A stretch of DNA of 64,000 bases from Butyricimonas faecalis (GCF_003991565.1 NZ_CP032819.1:744001-808000); one strand, 5' to 3'. Counted from the first letter of the stretch, positions 51,601-59,096 are shown. Numbers and translations: made by a program. Notes: generated by a model not told the origin, from the sequence alone.

Positions 51601-51860
51601 CCGGCCCGTTCCTTCACCTGCTCGTCTGTCAATTTCAGCGCCCGTTTAAGTTCCTCCCGGTAATCGCTCTTCTGTCCCTCTGCCAGCTTGTTCAACTCTC
51701 GCACGATACGGGATTTCATCTCTTCCGTGGCCTTATTCGTAAAGGTCACGGCAAGCACGTTTTTATACTCGGAAGAAGCGTTAAAAACGATCTTGAAATA
51801 TTCCATCGTCAAAGCAAAAGTCTTCCCCGCACCGGCGGAAGCCCGATATACACGCAACAT
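48675..51860 (-). CDS. UvrD/RecB-like helicase-nuclease (AddA-type)
   Basis: This is a superfamily-1 DNA helicase with a C-terminal nuclease, for double-strand-break end resection. I start it at the ATG 51860 (MLRVYRASAGAGKT), giving 1061 residues; the longer frame reads through an intergenic repeat. Walker A is at residues 7-14, motif Ia in VLAVTFTNKATEEMKSRI, Walker B in IMIDEFQDTSTMQW (about 370), motif III VGDVKQSIYRWRNGD, motif V ILTIHKSKGLEF and motif VI LYVAFTRAERELY. The PD-(D/E)xK nuclease box is near residue 1015 (DGKKAIVVDYKFG). An AddB partner is not in the window. Confidence 0.92.
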   Translation of the reverse strand: MLRVYRASAGAGKTFALTMEYFKIVFNASSEYKNVLAVTFTNKATEEMKSRIVRELNKLAEGQKSDYREELKRALKLTDEQVKERAGVLRTLILHDYGRLSVTTIDRFFQRVIKAFTRELGIFPGYNVELDSDYVLQRAVDQVMQRMNKDKELRTWITELMSDSVEDAKSWSVKNKIAELGKELFGESYMLFDKEVREKFNDRGFLKGYKMFLQGVVSRFEDRMEAFGQSACRYIEESGLHAEDFKGGKRSFINYFYKLRDKGLDKIPDSARKAIDNPDEWVTKKQDSSLRALIENVYPELNTSLRESVEYYDKNLPDYVSAVLLSKNLYQLGILNDLYGAVRDYCDEKGLMLLSDTTRLLNMLIAGNDTSFLFEKTGNFYKHIMIDEFQDTSTMQWGNFLPLVVNTLSEGGRALIVGDVKQSIYRWRNGDWRLLAEGVERDLATFGTDNVILEHNWRSCKEVVEFNNRFFVLAARQLKELYDSECGEENVYSRSITEAYHHPEQLVSRSGNGYVEIRFGGEKQEEGSDVEIMNAVVDVINDTIHRGGELKNCVILVRNGKEGAFVADYLIEYNKRENIPFPITFISNDSLYVSSSPYVELIINVLRYMVEPYDAVNRTVLLYNYRTFVRGENTSQEDLLFKAGSTDESFLDTIDLPFLREPEKLTCSSLFEITESIIEVFGLRARTEELPYLIAFQDILFDYEKNNTNSIPVFLEWWEKEKDKKVLSTSEEVDAVRILTIHKSKGLEFKTVIIPFCAWDLDDTRHGRRIWCQNREKGFRELEYAPLNYSSKLLDSHFREDYLHEHVKAYVDNLNLLYVAFTRAERELYVLPYAPKITKEGKPSDIGAFLFQVLETGEIPEWNSENSSLVIGEKQLITGKEKVEDDNTLSLAEYPIYELNERVSVRYKYEDYTDPEKTETSAVDEGKILHEIFRRIETVEDVDRAVNNMYASGLLTSVERADYREQVVAYLNNTPHSEWFDGKYKVINERDILFCHSGKARPDRVMIDGKKAIVVDYKFGQKEEKSYIRQVGFYCKTLRQMGYTDVSGYIWYVPLGKVVSV

Positions 51861-51868
51861 ACGATATG

Positions 51869-51963
51869 AAATGTAAAATGTAGAATGTAAAATGTAGAAT
51901 GTAACATGTATATCAAGAAAGTCCTTTATCACATTCTAAATTCTACATATTACATTCTAAATT
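51869..51963. repeat. AATGTA-type short tandem and inverted repeats
   Basis: AAAATGTAGAATGT-like units are repeated in tandem (51869-51910), then in inverted form as ACATTCTAAATTCTACAT (from 51931). The whole can fold into an A/T-rich hairpin in front of the helicase gene. Confidence 0.6.
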
Positions 51964-51964
51964 A

Positions 51965-53122
51965 TTAAAGTCTAGAAGTTAATATCGCTCTCACGTTATC
52001 CACGTTCACATCGTCGATTCCGCCTAAGGCAAAATTTCCCCGCTCACGGAAACGCTTTTCGATACGGTCGATCGTGTCGATACCCACGCCGTAATCAGAC
52101 AAGCGGGTCTTCACGCCCAATTCATTAAAAAATTGTTCCGTACGAGCAATTGCCTGATCGGCAGCATCGGGCTGATCCGTGTCAATATTCCACACGCGTG
52201 AGGCATATTGCAACAGTTTCTCGCGACGTTTGATCTTCGTGGCATTCATCACTCCCGGTAGAACAATCGCCAACGTGATCCCGTGATCCAACCCGTTGAA
52301 AGCGGTCAATTCATGACCGATATGGTGGGTTGACCAATCCTGCGATACCCCGCAGGCAATCAACCCGTTCAAGCCCATCGTGGCGGCCCACATGAAGTTG
52401 GCCCGATCCTCATAATTCGGCTTCTCGGCATGCATCAATTTCGGTCCCAGTTCAATCAGGGTTTTCAAAATGGATTCCGAGAAACGATCTTGAATTTCAG
52501 CTTGTTCCGGGAATGTATAATATTGTTCCATGACATGCACGAAAGTATCGACCACCCCGTTAGCCACTTGCTTCATGGGTAAGGAATAAGTCACCATCGG
52601 GTCTAACACAGAAAATTTCGGGAACACGTGACGAGAACTGAACGCCAATTTTTCTAACGTGGCTTGGCGAGTGATCACTCCTCCATTATTCATTTCCGAT
52701 CCTGTAGCCGGAAGAGTCAGCACGGTTCCCAACGGGAGAGCTGCATTCACCCGTGCTCCTTTTGCCACGATGTCCCAAGGTTCACTCCCTTCGAAACAAG
52801 TGGCGGCGGCAATAAATTTTGTTCCATCAATCACGGAACCCCCACCCACAGCTAGAAGAAATCCCACGTTTTCTTGCTTTGCCAGTTCCACGGCCCGCAT
52901 CAATGTCTCGTATTTCGGATTCGGTTCTATACCCCCGAACTCTACAATATCAAATCCTTGCAACGCATCCATCACTTGTTCATAGACACCGTTTTTCTTG
53001 ATGCTTCCACCACCGTAGGTCATCATAACTTTCATTCCTTTCGGAATCCATTTCGCGATCTCGGCAATTTTTCCTTTCCCGAAAAGGATTTTTACGGGAT
53101 TGTAATAATCGAAATTTCTCAT
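51965..53122 (-). CDS. Iron-containing alcohol dehydrogenase (YqhD/BdhA-like)
   Basis: This is an NAD(P)H-dependent aldehyde/alcohol oxidoreductase of the group III metal-dependent family, 385 residues. The N-terminal dinucleotide-binding region has the phosphate-binding GGGS (TYGGGSIKKNG; LAVGGGSVIDGTKF). The metal ligands lie in the second half: VDTFVHVMEQYY and HHIGHELTAFNGLDHGITLAIVLP. Members reduce short-chain aldehydes such as butyraldehyde and methylglyoxal-type products, protecting the cell or balancing redox during fermentation. It lies between the helicase and the DUF6340-like lipoprotein, with no obvious functional link. Confidence 0.92.
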   Translation of the reverse strand: MRNFDYYNPVKILFGKGKIAEIAKWIPKGMKVMMTYGGGSIKKNGVYEQVMDALQGFDIVEFGGIEPNPKYETLMRAVELAKQENVGFLLAVGGGSVIDGTKFIAAATCFEGSEPWDIVAKGARVNAALPLGTVLTLPATGSEMNNGGVITRQATLEKLAFSSRHVFPKFSVLDPMVTYSLPMKQVANGVVDTFVHVMEQYYTFPEQAEIQDRFSESILKTLIELGPKLMHAEKPNYEDRANFMWAATMGLNGLIACGVSQDWSTHHIGHELTAFNGLDHGITLAIVLPGVMNATKIKRREKLLQYASRVWNIDTDQPDAADQAIARTEQFFNELGVKTRLSDYGVGIDTIDRIEKRFRERGNFALGGIDDVNVDNVRAILTSRL

Positions 53123-53135
53123 GCTTTAAAATCGT

Positions 53136-54119
53136 TTATAACTGTTCCATAATTTTGGTTTCATCCTTGATGCGTTTCTCCAAACGCTTTATGTAATCCG
53201 TAATATATACGGATAAACCATTACTGATGTTATTCGCTTGCAGTGTTTTCAATGCCGCTTCCAATAACGCCTTCGCCGACGAGAAGTTACCATCCTTTTC
53301 GTAGAACCATGCCAGGTTCACCGCGGCACTAGCCGCAACCTTGGGTTTCAGGTTCAAAGCCGCATTCCATATTCGCCGGGCCTCTTCGTCATTTTCGTTT
53401 TCAAAATAGTAGTAACCGAGATTCAACAGACGGTTATTCGTGTAAATCCTACGCTCTTCAGGCTTCCAGGTTGGCGTTAAACGTTCTGCATATTTCACCC
53501 CGTTATTGTAAAAGAAATTACAAATTATATCATAACTGTTTCCCTCGAAGAGTGTCTCGTCCACGTCGTCCAACTTGTGGGTAGTTGCAGAATCCACCAC
53601 GACACCCTCCGGGTCATATAAACGCACAAAGAGGTTGGAATCAAGCATCAACCGACCCGCATCATCCACCCCGAACTTACAGTATTCCACCGAGAGTATA
53701 TACATTTGTCCGGAAACTTTTTCCAACGCGGCAATACCTTCCGGTGAAATAGGTGCGGGGGTATATCCGTCCGGAATATATTCCGTGTTCAATCCTAACC
53801 CTTTAACCAATAAAATAGGCTGTACACCGTTACGCAATCCGTCACGCACCCCGTTATAGAAATGATTGACGACTTCGTTTCTCCGTAACCGCAAACTAGA
53901 GAACAACTGGTGAGCGGTGAGAGAATCCAACTGATGTACCAGTTTCCGGTCGATAAACAAAATCTGGGCGTTCTTGGTTCCGACGTTCAACTTCCCCGGA
54001 TGCAACACGTCAATATCCAATATTTTGTAACTACTGCATGACACGATGCCTCCCAATAACAGACACGCCCCTATTGTTCGCCAAGCCGCCTTCACTCTAC
54101 ATCTGACATTATTTCCCAT
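53136..54119 (-). CDS. DUF6340-like TPR lipoprotein
   Basis: I start this at the ATG 54119 (MGNNVRCRVKAAW), since the longer frame opens with TTG; it gives 327 residues. The lipobox is IVSC. The N-terminal two thirds (about 25-215) are alpha/beta (YKILDIDVLHPGKLN, LVKGLGLNTEYIPDGYTPAPI), resembling the Bacteroidales DUF6340 family. The last 110 residues form TPR-like helices (LLNLGYYYFENENDEEARRIWNAALNL, AAVNLAWFYEKDGNFSSAKALLEAAL). The function is unknown; an envelope stress or assembly lipoprotein is possible. Confidence 0.72.
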   Translation of the reverse strand: MGNNVRCRVKAAWRTIGACLLLGGIVSCSSYKILDIDVLHPGKLNVGTKNAQILFIDRKLVHQLDSLTAHQLFSSLRLRRNEVVNHFYNGVRDGLRNGVQPILLVKGLGLNTEYIPDGYTPAPISPEGIAALEKVSGQMYILSVEYCKFGVDDAGRLMLDSNLFVRLYDPEGVVVDSATTHKLDDVDETLFEGNSYDIICNFFYNNGVKYAERLTPTWKPEERRIYTNNRLLNLGYYYFENENDEEARRIWNAALNLKPKVAASAAVNLAWFYEKDGNFSSAKALLEAALKTLQANNISNGLSVYITDYIKRLEKRIKDETKIMEQL

Positions 54120-54305
54120 GAGTTTATTCCTTTTGTTCAATATCCAAACTTACAAAAACCAGACCATAATTCGTTAGTGCCATCCGAAGATGGTGGTATT
54201 ACGATGTTTTAAAATTAGACATATTCCGGAAAATAACCAAGACAAGCGTGACAAAGTTTTATTTTTCACGGTATTTAACGAAAAGACTCGAATTCTCACG
54301 ATAGA

Positions 54306-54358
54306 AAAAAAGTTGCAGGTTATCGGTACAATTTGTAACCTGACAACCTGCAACTTTT
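54306..54358. terminator. Bidirectional terminator with repeat-family stem
   Basis: AAAAAGTTGCAGGTT (to 54321) pairs with AACCTGCAACTTTT (54345-54358). An inner pair GGTTATCG/TTGTAACC adds to it. It sits downstream of fabG and carries the same words as the repeat at 46310-46395. Confidence 0.7.
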
Positions 54359-54377
54359 AACTCGCCTTCAGCGATGT

Positions 54378-55124
54378 CTACATGTTCATTCCACCGCAAA
54401 CATGGATTGTTTGACCTGTCACATAAGCAGACAAATCAGAAGCCAAGAACACGCATACTTTCGCGATATCTTCCGGAGTACCACCTCTCTTCAACGGAAT
54501 TTTGGCAGCCCATTCCTTACGCACGTCTTCTGGTAATTGTGCGGTCATATCGGTAATGATGAATCCCGGAGCAACAGCGTTGGCACGAATATTACGCGAA
54601 CCAAGTTCTTTAGCCACGCTCTTTGTAAATCCGATAATTCCGGCTTTGGAGGCAGCGTAGTTTGCTTGTCCAGCGTTACCACTCACACCCACCACGGAAC
54701 TCATGCTGATGATGGAACCTGATTTTTGACGTAACATAACGGCAGACACGGCCTTCGTGAAATTAAACACGGATTTCAAATTCACGTTAATCACGGCATC
54801 CCATTGTTCTTCGCTCATGCGCATTAACAAGGTATCTTTCGTGATACCGGCATTATTTACAAGTATATCTACACGTCCGAATTCTTTAACAATCTCATCC
54901 ACGGTAGCATTCGTAGCCGCGAAATCGGCAGCATTGGAAGCGTACATTTTAGCTTTCACACCCAAAGCAGCAATTTCTTTTTCGGTTTCTTGAGCTATTT
55001 CATCATATCTTAAATCGGTGAAAGCGATGTTCGCTCCTTGACGGGCAAATTCCAATGCCACAGCCTTTCCGATTCCTCTTGATGCCCCCGTGATAATGGC
55101 AGTCTTTCCTTCTAATAACTTCAT
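54378..55124 (-). CDS. fabG: 3-oxoacyl-[acyl-carrier-protein] reductase
   Basis: This is the NADPH-dependent ketoacyl-ACP reductase of fatty-acid elongation, 248 residues. The Rossmann motif is TGASRGIGKAVALEFA (residues 12-27), NNAG lies in ILVNNAGITKDTLL, and the catalytic Ser-Tyr-Lys is in SMSSVVGVSGNAGQANYAASKAG (Tyr about 155, Lys about 159), followed by NAVAPGFIITDMT. The length and motifs are canonical for FabG. It is monocistronic here, not within a fab cluster. Confidence 0.94.
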   Translation of the reverse strand: MKLLEGKTAIITGASRGIGKAVALEFARQGANIAFTDLRYDEIAQETEKEIAALGVKAKMYASNAADFAATNATVDEIVKEFGRVDILVNNAGITKDTLLMRMSEEQWDAVINVNLKSVFNFTKAVSAVMLRQKSGSIISMSSVVGVSGNAGQANYAASKAGIIGFTKSVAKELGSRNIRANAVAPGFIITDMTAQLPEDVRKEWAAKIPLKRGGTPEDIAKVCVFLASDLSAYVTGQTIHVCGGMNM

Positions 55125-55210
55125 AATTACAGTTTTATTTAAACCTAAATTTAAACCGGAACCACTTGTAAAGCAATCCCGCGGCGGAAAAATCCCGCCC
55201 GATCAAGCGA

Positions 55211-55218
55211 CAAAGTTA
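55211..55218 (-). promoter_or_regulatory. -7 box of fabG
   Basis: Minus-strand TAACTTTG matches TAnnTTTG, 87 bp before the fabG ATG. Confidence 0.45.
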
Positions 55219-55293
55219 GAAAATTAATTGAAAACAGGAAATTAATTGTTTATTATTGCATTTTCTAATTGAATCTAAGTTAGATATAAATTA

Positions 55294-55325
55294 AATCAAT
55301 CACAACAATTAATATATGGAACAAT
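55294..55325 (+). repeat. Duplicated leader, copy 1
   Basis: A 20-bp word (55294-55313) followed by ATGGAACAA recurs exactly at 56135-56154 followed by ATGGAACAA. Both copies precede short frames in the mobile-DNA remnant, indicating a segmental duplication or a conserved expression leader. Confidence 0.7.
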
Positions 55326-55384
55326 ATGATGTACCTTTAGTAAAATATAATTTTAATAAAACGAATAATGAAAGCACGAGATAG
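55316..55384 (+). CDS. 22-codon leader frame (MEQYDVP...)
   Basis: This short frame starts at the duplicated leader (MEQYDVPLVKYNF, 22 codons) and ends inside the next gene's first codons (17-bp overlap). It could be a coupling leader peptide or the truncated start of a lost gene. No family is recognised. Confidence 0.25.
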   Translation: MEQYDVPLVKYNFNKTNNESTR

Positions 55385-55973
55385 AATAATTTTGTTATTG
55401 TTTCCTTGTTTTTTCTTGGGAAATATAATTGTACGAGGAAATGCTCAGGAATTAAGAGATAGTATTGAAGTCAAACAGCCTCTAATTTTTGATAATTGGT
55501 GTGTTGATGGTTTTGAACTATTGGGTGATTCTAAGCGAATTTCATTCAAGATATACGTGGATCGTGCAAACTCTTCTAATCAATCTCTTGAAATTGTTTA
55601 TGGTAAAAATGACGTGAGTAAATATATAGATATAGATAGTACGTCTACTCAAGATATATTTTACGTGGTTCATTCTTTAGATTATTATTTTTTGCAAAAT
55701 GAAGAAGTTATAACTTTTTTTTATTTCACGAAAGATAAGCTAGGTGGTTTGGAGCCTTTCAAGTTGTTCTTGGTCATAATTTATAAAGGACATGTTTACA
55801 AATATTGGGGAATTATTCCGCAACATCCAGACTGGGGATGGAATGATTATTATGAATTTCATGCAGATTCAAAATTAAGGAATAATTCGATCATAATTTA
55901 CGAGAAGATGATGGAACATTGGAACTACGCTATAAAAAGATATAAACAAATATTTTATAACGATTACAAATGA
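55368..55973 (+). CDS. Secreted hypothetical protein
   Basis: This 201-residue protein starts at ATG 55368 with a signal peptide (about 1-26, LLLFPCFFLGNIIVRGNAQ). The mature part is Tyr/Phe/Asp-rich and beta-prone (FDNWCVDGFELLGDSKRIS, YFLQNEEVITFFYF, YKGHVYKYWGIIPQHPDWGW). No family is recognised. Base composition is far more AT-rich than the neighbouring core genes, and it lies in a remnant of mobile DNA between a duplicated leader and a RhuM relic, whose first codon overlaps its stop. Probably acquired cargo; function unknown. Confidence 0.65.
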   Translation: MKARDRIILLLFPCFFLGNIIVRGNAQELRDSIEVKQPLIFDNWCVDGFELLGDSKRISFKIYVDRANSSNQSLEIVYGKNDVSKYIDIDSTSTQDIFYVVHSLDYYFLQNEEVITFFYFTKDKLGGLEPFKLFLVIIYKGHVYKYWGIIPQHPDWGWNDYYEFHADSKLRNNSIIIYEKMMEHWNYAIKRYKQIFYNDYK

Positions 55974-56122
55974 GTGAATTGTTCCAAACAGACAGTATAG
56001 CCATTTTGCGCCATATGAACAATATTTAAAAAAACAAGAATTGGAGTCAGAATCAACTTGTGCAAAAATCGCACAAGTTCGAACAGATGGAAAAAGAAAT
56101 GTAACCCGATGTATTCCTTAGT
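55970..56122 (+). pseudogene. RhuM-family remnant
   Basis: Read in one frame from the ATG at 55970, the sequence gives SELFQTDSIAILRHMNNI, a TAA stop, then KKQELESESTCAKIAQV and RTDGKRNVTRCIP before a second stop. This is the central helix-turn-helix-like part of RhuM-type proteins, which are frequent passengers of islands and phages. Both ends are missing and an in-frame stop interrupts it, so it is non-functional. The assignment is from memory of the family consensus. Confidence 0.65.
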
Positions 56123-56134
56123 AGTAGTAAATTT

Positions 56135-56165
56135 AATCAATCACAACAATTAATTATGGAACAAG
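56135..56165 (+). repeat. Duplicated leader, copy 2
   Basis: The 20-bp word (56135-56154) plus ATGGAACAA matches copy 1 at 55294. A shorter version (AATTAATTATGGAACA) opens the DUF5053 gene at 56537. Confidence 0.7.
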
Positions 56166-56233
56166 AAATCCAGCTAAATGCACACAACAAACAGGAATAT
56201 CCTCCTCTACCTTTGAAAATGTTAAATTTTTAA
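56156..56233 (+). CDS. 25-codon frame (MEQEIQLN...)
   Basis: This short frame starts at the second leader copy and ends PPLPLKMLNF. It is probably the truncated beginning of a lost gene. No function is assigned. Confidence 0.25.
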   Translation: MEQEIQLNAHNKQEYPPLPLKMLNF

Positions 56234-56350
56234 TAAAGTGCCTTCCTAATAACATCTCCTTATCCAATAATAAAAATATTATTATTTCTTTTTCAATAAC
56301 AAATTTATTATTATCTTTGTGGTGTCAGATAATCAAATAAAAAAAGAGCG
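56234..56350 (+). promoter_or_regulatory. Promoter region of the DUF5053 cassette
   Basis: A -7 box TATCTTTG stands at 56312-56319, directly followed by the left half (TGTCAGATAA, 56323-56332) of an inverted repeat whose right half (TTATCTGACA) is at 56934-56943. An A/T-rich hairpin lies just upstream (56260-56290). Confidence 0.5.
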
Positions 56351-56500
56351 ATGAAACGAAAAAGTAAAAAGAGAAAAGAACTAGAGAAAGATTTGGAGTT
56401 CTATTTGCAAATCTACTCACAAGTATCTCTAAGGATGCAAGCGGTACTAGACAAGGAAATAGAGTTGCTAATCGAGTTACTAAAGAGTTCAGAGATTTAA
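56351..56500 (+). CDS. Small charged coiled-coil-like protein
   Basis: This 49-residue frame (MKRKSKKRKELEKDLEFY ... IELLIELLKSSEI) has a strongly basic start and then a heptad-like amphipathic helix. It follows a good -7 box and precedes the DUF5053 gene by 36 bp, as small genes do in Bacteroidales phage or transposon cargo. Function unknown. Confidence 0.5.
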   Translation: MKRKSKKRKELEKDLEFYLQIYSQVSLRMQAVLDKEIELLIELLKSSEI

Positions 56501-56536
56501 AAATAGCACTCGAAAGAGGGCACAAACTAATTAATT

Positions 56537-56941
56537 ATGGAACAGGTATTAAACGACATAGAAAGACTAAAATTAAGTTACAGGGAGGCAAAGACAGGGA
56601 AAGAGAAAGAAGCTATACTTAACGAGGTTAGCGTGTTAGCAAGTAAAGACAACGATAGCTTTTCAAAAGCGGTTGTTGAATCAATTAAAGCGACTAACAA
56701 GGAGGCACAAGAATATATTATTAAAGAGAAACTTAAAGACATTCTAGGCATTATATCAGCTAGTTACATAGCTAAGAATTACTTCAACAAAACAACCGCT
56801 TGGTTTTATCAAAGACTTAACAACAACATCGTAAACGGGAAACAAGCAAGGTTCAGTAAAGAAGAAATTGAAGTACTTAGGCACGCTTTGAAAGATATTA
56901 GTTGCAAGATAAATAATTCAGCCGCTCAATTGGTTATCTGA
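56537..56941 (+). CDS. DUF5053-family protein
   Basis: This 134-residue protein has an N-terminal helical coiled part (about 1-55, IERLKLSYREAKTGKEKEAIL) and a C-terminal DUF5053 domain (about 70-134: ISASYIAKNYFNKTTAWFYQRLNN, then ARFSKEEIEVLRHALKDIS), which looks like a small helix-turn-helix. DUF5053 genes are typical cargo of Bacteroidales prophages and integrative elements. It is bracketed by a 10-bp inverted repeat. The gene is intact; its function is unknown, and DNA binding is inferred. Confidence 0.75.
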   Translation: MEQVLNDIERLKLSYREAKTGKEKEAILNEVSVLASKDNDSFSKAVVESIKATNKEAQEYIIKEKLKDILGIISASYIAKNYFNKTTAWFYQRLNNNIVNGKQARFSKEEIEVLRHALKDISCKINNSAAQLVI

Positions 56942-56999
56942 CAATTTCTTAATTAAGTGGTTAAAAGAAAGGGGAATAGCTTGTTATTCCCCTTTTGAT

Positions 57000-57257
57000 T
57001 TATCGTATCGTTATATATATTTCGTCTGCTCCTTTCAATCGTTTTAGAAGTTCACGTTCCGTTTCCCTGCTTTTCAACACTTTACCTTTCTCGCTGTTCA
57101 TGCCGACTGCCAATATATAATTTGTTCCGCAAGATTCTTAATAACGAACTAGTTCGCCATTTAAGATTGTCAATATCAATATATTTATACTCTTTAGGTT
57201 CTAACCCTTTTTTCGCTCTTAGTTCTTTGTAATTTTCAATTCTCTTTGTATATGGGG
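57000..57257 (-). pseudogene. Decayed mobile-element coding fragments
   Basis: Minus-strand frames here are open but lack starts and shift relative to one another: one reads IENYKELRAKKGLEPKEYKYI and LKWRTSSLLRILRNKLYIG, another ends GKVLKSRETERELLKRLKG and ADEIYITIR. The composition is coding-like. The parent genes are not certain; recombinase or phage origin is possible. Confidence 0.4.
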
Positions 57258-57431
57258 CTAGAACACTTCACTATTAAATAGCGAACAAATATCAACAGTT
57301 GAATAACCATTTGAATAATTCCAATCACTCCTTTCATTCGCCAACTTAGTTAACTCTTCTTGTTGTCTGTCGGTAGTCTGCATTTGCGTGCTCACTCGAC
57401 AATAGATAGCAATATTTTTTTTCTGTCCCAT
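57258..57431 (-). pseudogene. Truncated serine recombinase (resolvase/invertase N-terminus)
   Basis: From the ATG at 57431 the frame gives MGQKKNIAIYCRVSTQMQTT then DRQQEELTKLA, the start of a serine recombinase with the catalytic Ser in CRVST. Similarity stops after about 36 residues and the frame ends at codon 57, so the catalytic core and DNA-binding domain are missing. It marks the edge of the degraded element. Confidence 0.75.
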
Positions 57432-57473
57432 AATGCCTATATTTGTTGTAGTATTAACATTTAACGTTCTAAT

Positions 57474-57950
57474 ATGGAAACAAGCATAAATATTAATCGA
57501 ACAAGTCCCAAATTTCAGGATATGTTACTCGCACCTATGCATACAGCAGAACACCTTTTAAATTCTCAGATGGTCAAATACTTCCATTGTGAACGTTCTT
57601 TCTCTGCCCATATCGAGAAAAAGAAATCCAAATGTGATTACCACTTCACGACAGCTCCTTCCGCAGAAGACATTGCCACCGTGGAGCAAGCGGTAAATGA
57701 CATCATACAACAGAATATCAACGTGGAAGAAATCTTCTATCCGATCGATCAAGTGCCGGCTTGCATCAATCTCACTCGCCTTCCTGAACCGGGAATCAAG
57801 ACGGTACGAGTAATTCGTATCGGGGATTACGATCAATGCGCCTGTATCGGTCTTCATGTCACCAACACGGCCGAGATCGGAACTTTCCGCATCATCTCGT
57901 TCGATTTCAATGATGGAGTATTACGCATTCGTTTCAAGCTCGGAAAATAA
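57474..57950 (+). CDS. AlaX-like alanyl-tRNA editing-domain protein
   Basis: This 158-residue free-standing homologue of the editing domain of alanyl/threonyl-tRNA synthetases hydrolyses mischarged tRNA(Ala). The zinc-ligand motifs are HxxxH in MHTAEHLLNSQ (about residues 23-27) and CxxxH in DQCACIGLHVTNTAEIG (about 122-130). The fold ends with FRIISFDFNDGVLRIRFKL. It is short, as in minimal AlaX forms. It lies immediately right of the mobile remnant, with core-like composition, so the core chromosome resumes here. Confidence 0.87.
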   Translation: METSININRTSPKFQDMLLAPMHTAEHLLNSQMVKYFHCERSFSAHIEKKKSKCDYHFTTAPSAEDIATVEQAVNDIIQQNINVEEIFYPIDQVPACINLTRLPEPGIKTVRVIRIGDYDQCACIGLHVTNTAEIGTFRIISFDFNDGVLRIRFKLGK

Positions 57951-58059
57951 AACGGGGGCAACAATGAACTTTTTTGTAATGTCTGCATTACAAATTGATT
58001 ATTTATTTCTACTTTCGCGCTAACGATTGCGAGTAACTATATATTAAAATAAAAATATC

Positions 58060-59061
58060 ATGAATCTCCTTGAACAAATCAAAGAAAATGCGAAGAAGTA
58101 CAACAAACGCATTGTACTTCCGGAAGGAACAGAAGAACGTACGTTGAAAGCAGCTGACATCCTGATCGGTGAAGGTATCGCTCAAATCATCCTGATCGGT
58201 AATCCGGCTGAAATTAAAGCATTGGCCGAGAAATTCGATTTGAAAAACATCGGTAAAGCCACGATCATCGATCCTGCAAACCACGAGAAAAAGGAAGCGT
58301 ATGCAGACCTTTTGGTTGAACTTCGCAAAAGTAAAGGTATGACAAAAGAACAAGCCATGAAGCTCGTTCTTGACCCACTATACCTTGCCACTTTGATGAT
58401 CAAGAGCGGTGATGCTGACGGAGAAGTTGCCGGAGCAAAGAATGCTACCGGAGACGTGTTACGTCCCGCGTTACAGATCGTGAAAACCTTACCGGGTATG
58501 TCTGTTGTATCAGGAGCATTTCTGTTATTAACCAATAAACCTGAATACGGGGAAAACGGTTTGATCGTATGTGCTGACTGCGCCGTGTTGCCAAACCCGA
58601 CTGCTGAAGAATTGGCACAAATCGCCGTGGCTACTGCCGGAACGGCCAGAGCTATCGCTAAAATCGAGCCGAGAGTTGCCATGTTAAGTTTCTCTACCAA
58701 GGGGTCTGCTAAAAATGAATTGGTAGACAAAGTAGTGAAAGCAACCGAACTCGCCAAACAGATGGCTCCCGACGTGATGATTGACGGTGAAATGCAAGCC
58801 GATGCAGCTCTCGTGGCATCTGTAGGTGCTAGCAAAGCTCCGGGAAGCCCTGTAGCCGGTAAAGCCAACGTATTGATTTTCCCCAGTCTTGAAGTCGGAA
58901 ACATCAGCTATAAACTGGTACAACGCATCGCGGGAATCGAAGCCGTTGGTCCAGTACTTCAAGGTATGGCAGCCCCGATCAACGATTTGTCAAGAGGTTG
59001 TTCAGTAAGTGACATTGTGAATCTCGTTGCCATCACGGTAAATCAAGCCGCGGCAAAATAA
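58060..59061 (+). CDS. pta: Phosphate acetyltransferase
   Basis: This enzyme converts acetyl-CoA and phosphate to acetyl phosphate, the first step of acetate overflow that yields ATP with AckA. The 333 residues form the minimal Pta catalytic domain, with no N-terminal DRTGG extension. Typical stretches are RIVLPEGTEERTLKAADIL, DGEVAGAKNATGDVLRPAL, MSVVSGAFLLL, LSFSTKGSAKNELVDKV and GEMQADAALV, ending ISYKLVQRIAGIEAVGPVLQG. It is followed after 35 bp by ackA, a conserved operon. Confidence 0.96.
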   Translation: MNLLEQIKENAKKYNKRIVLPEGTEERTLKAADILIGEGIAQIILIGNPAEIKALAEKFDLKNIGKATIIDPANHEKKEAYADLLVELRKSKGMTKEQAMKLVLDPLYLATLMIKSGDADGEVAGAKNATGDVLRPALQIVKTLPGMSVVSGAFLLLTNKPEYGENGLIVCADCAVLPNPTAEELAQIAVATAGTARAIAKIEPRVAMLSFSTKGSAKNELVDKVVKATELAKQMAPDVMIDGEMQADAALVASVGASKAPGSPVAGKANVLIFPSLEVGNISYKLVQRIAGIEAVGPVLQGMAAPINDLSRGCSVSDIVNLVAITVNQAAAK

Positions 59062-59096
59062 ACTCAACAAGTATTACCATTTCAAATTAAATTATA

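Noticed and set aside
56156..56233. The ending PPLPLKMLNF of a 25-codon frame recalls the start of Cas4-type proteins (LPxRMLN)
   Set aside because: Only about ten residues match in memory, the frame stops at once, and there is no CRISPR array or other cas gene in the window.
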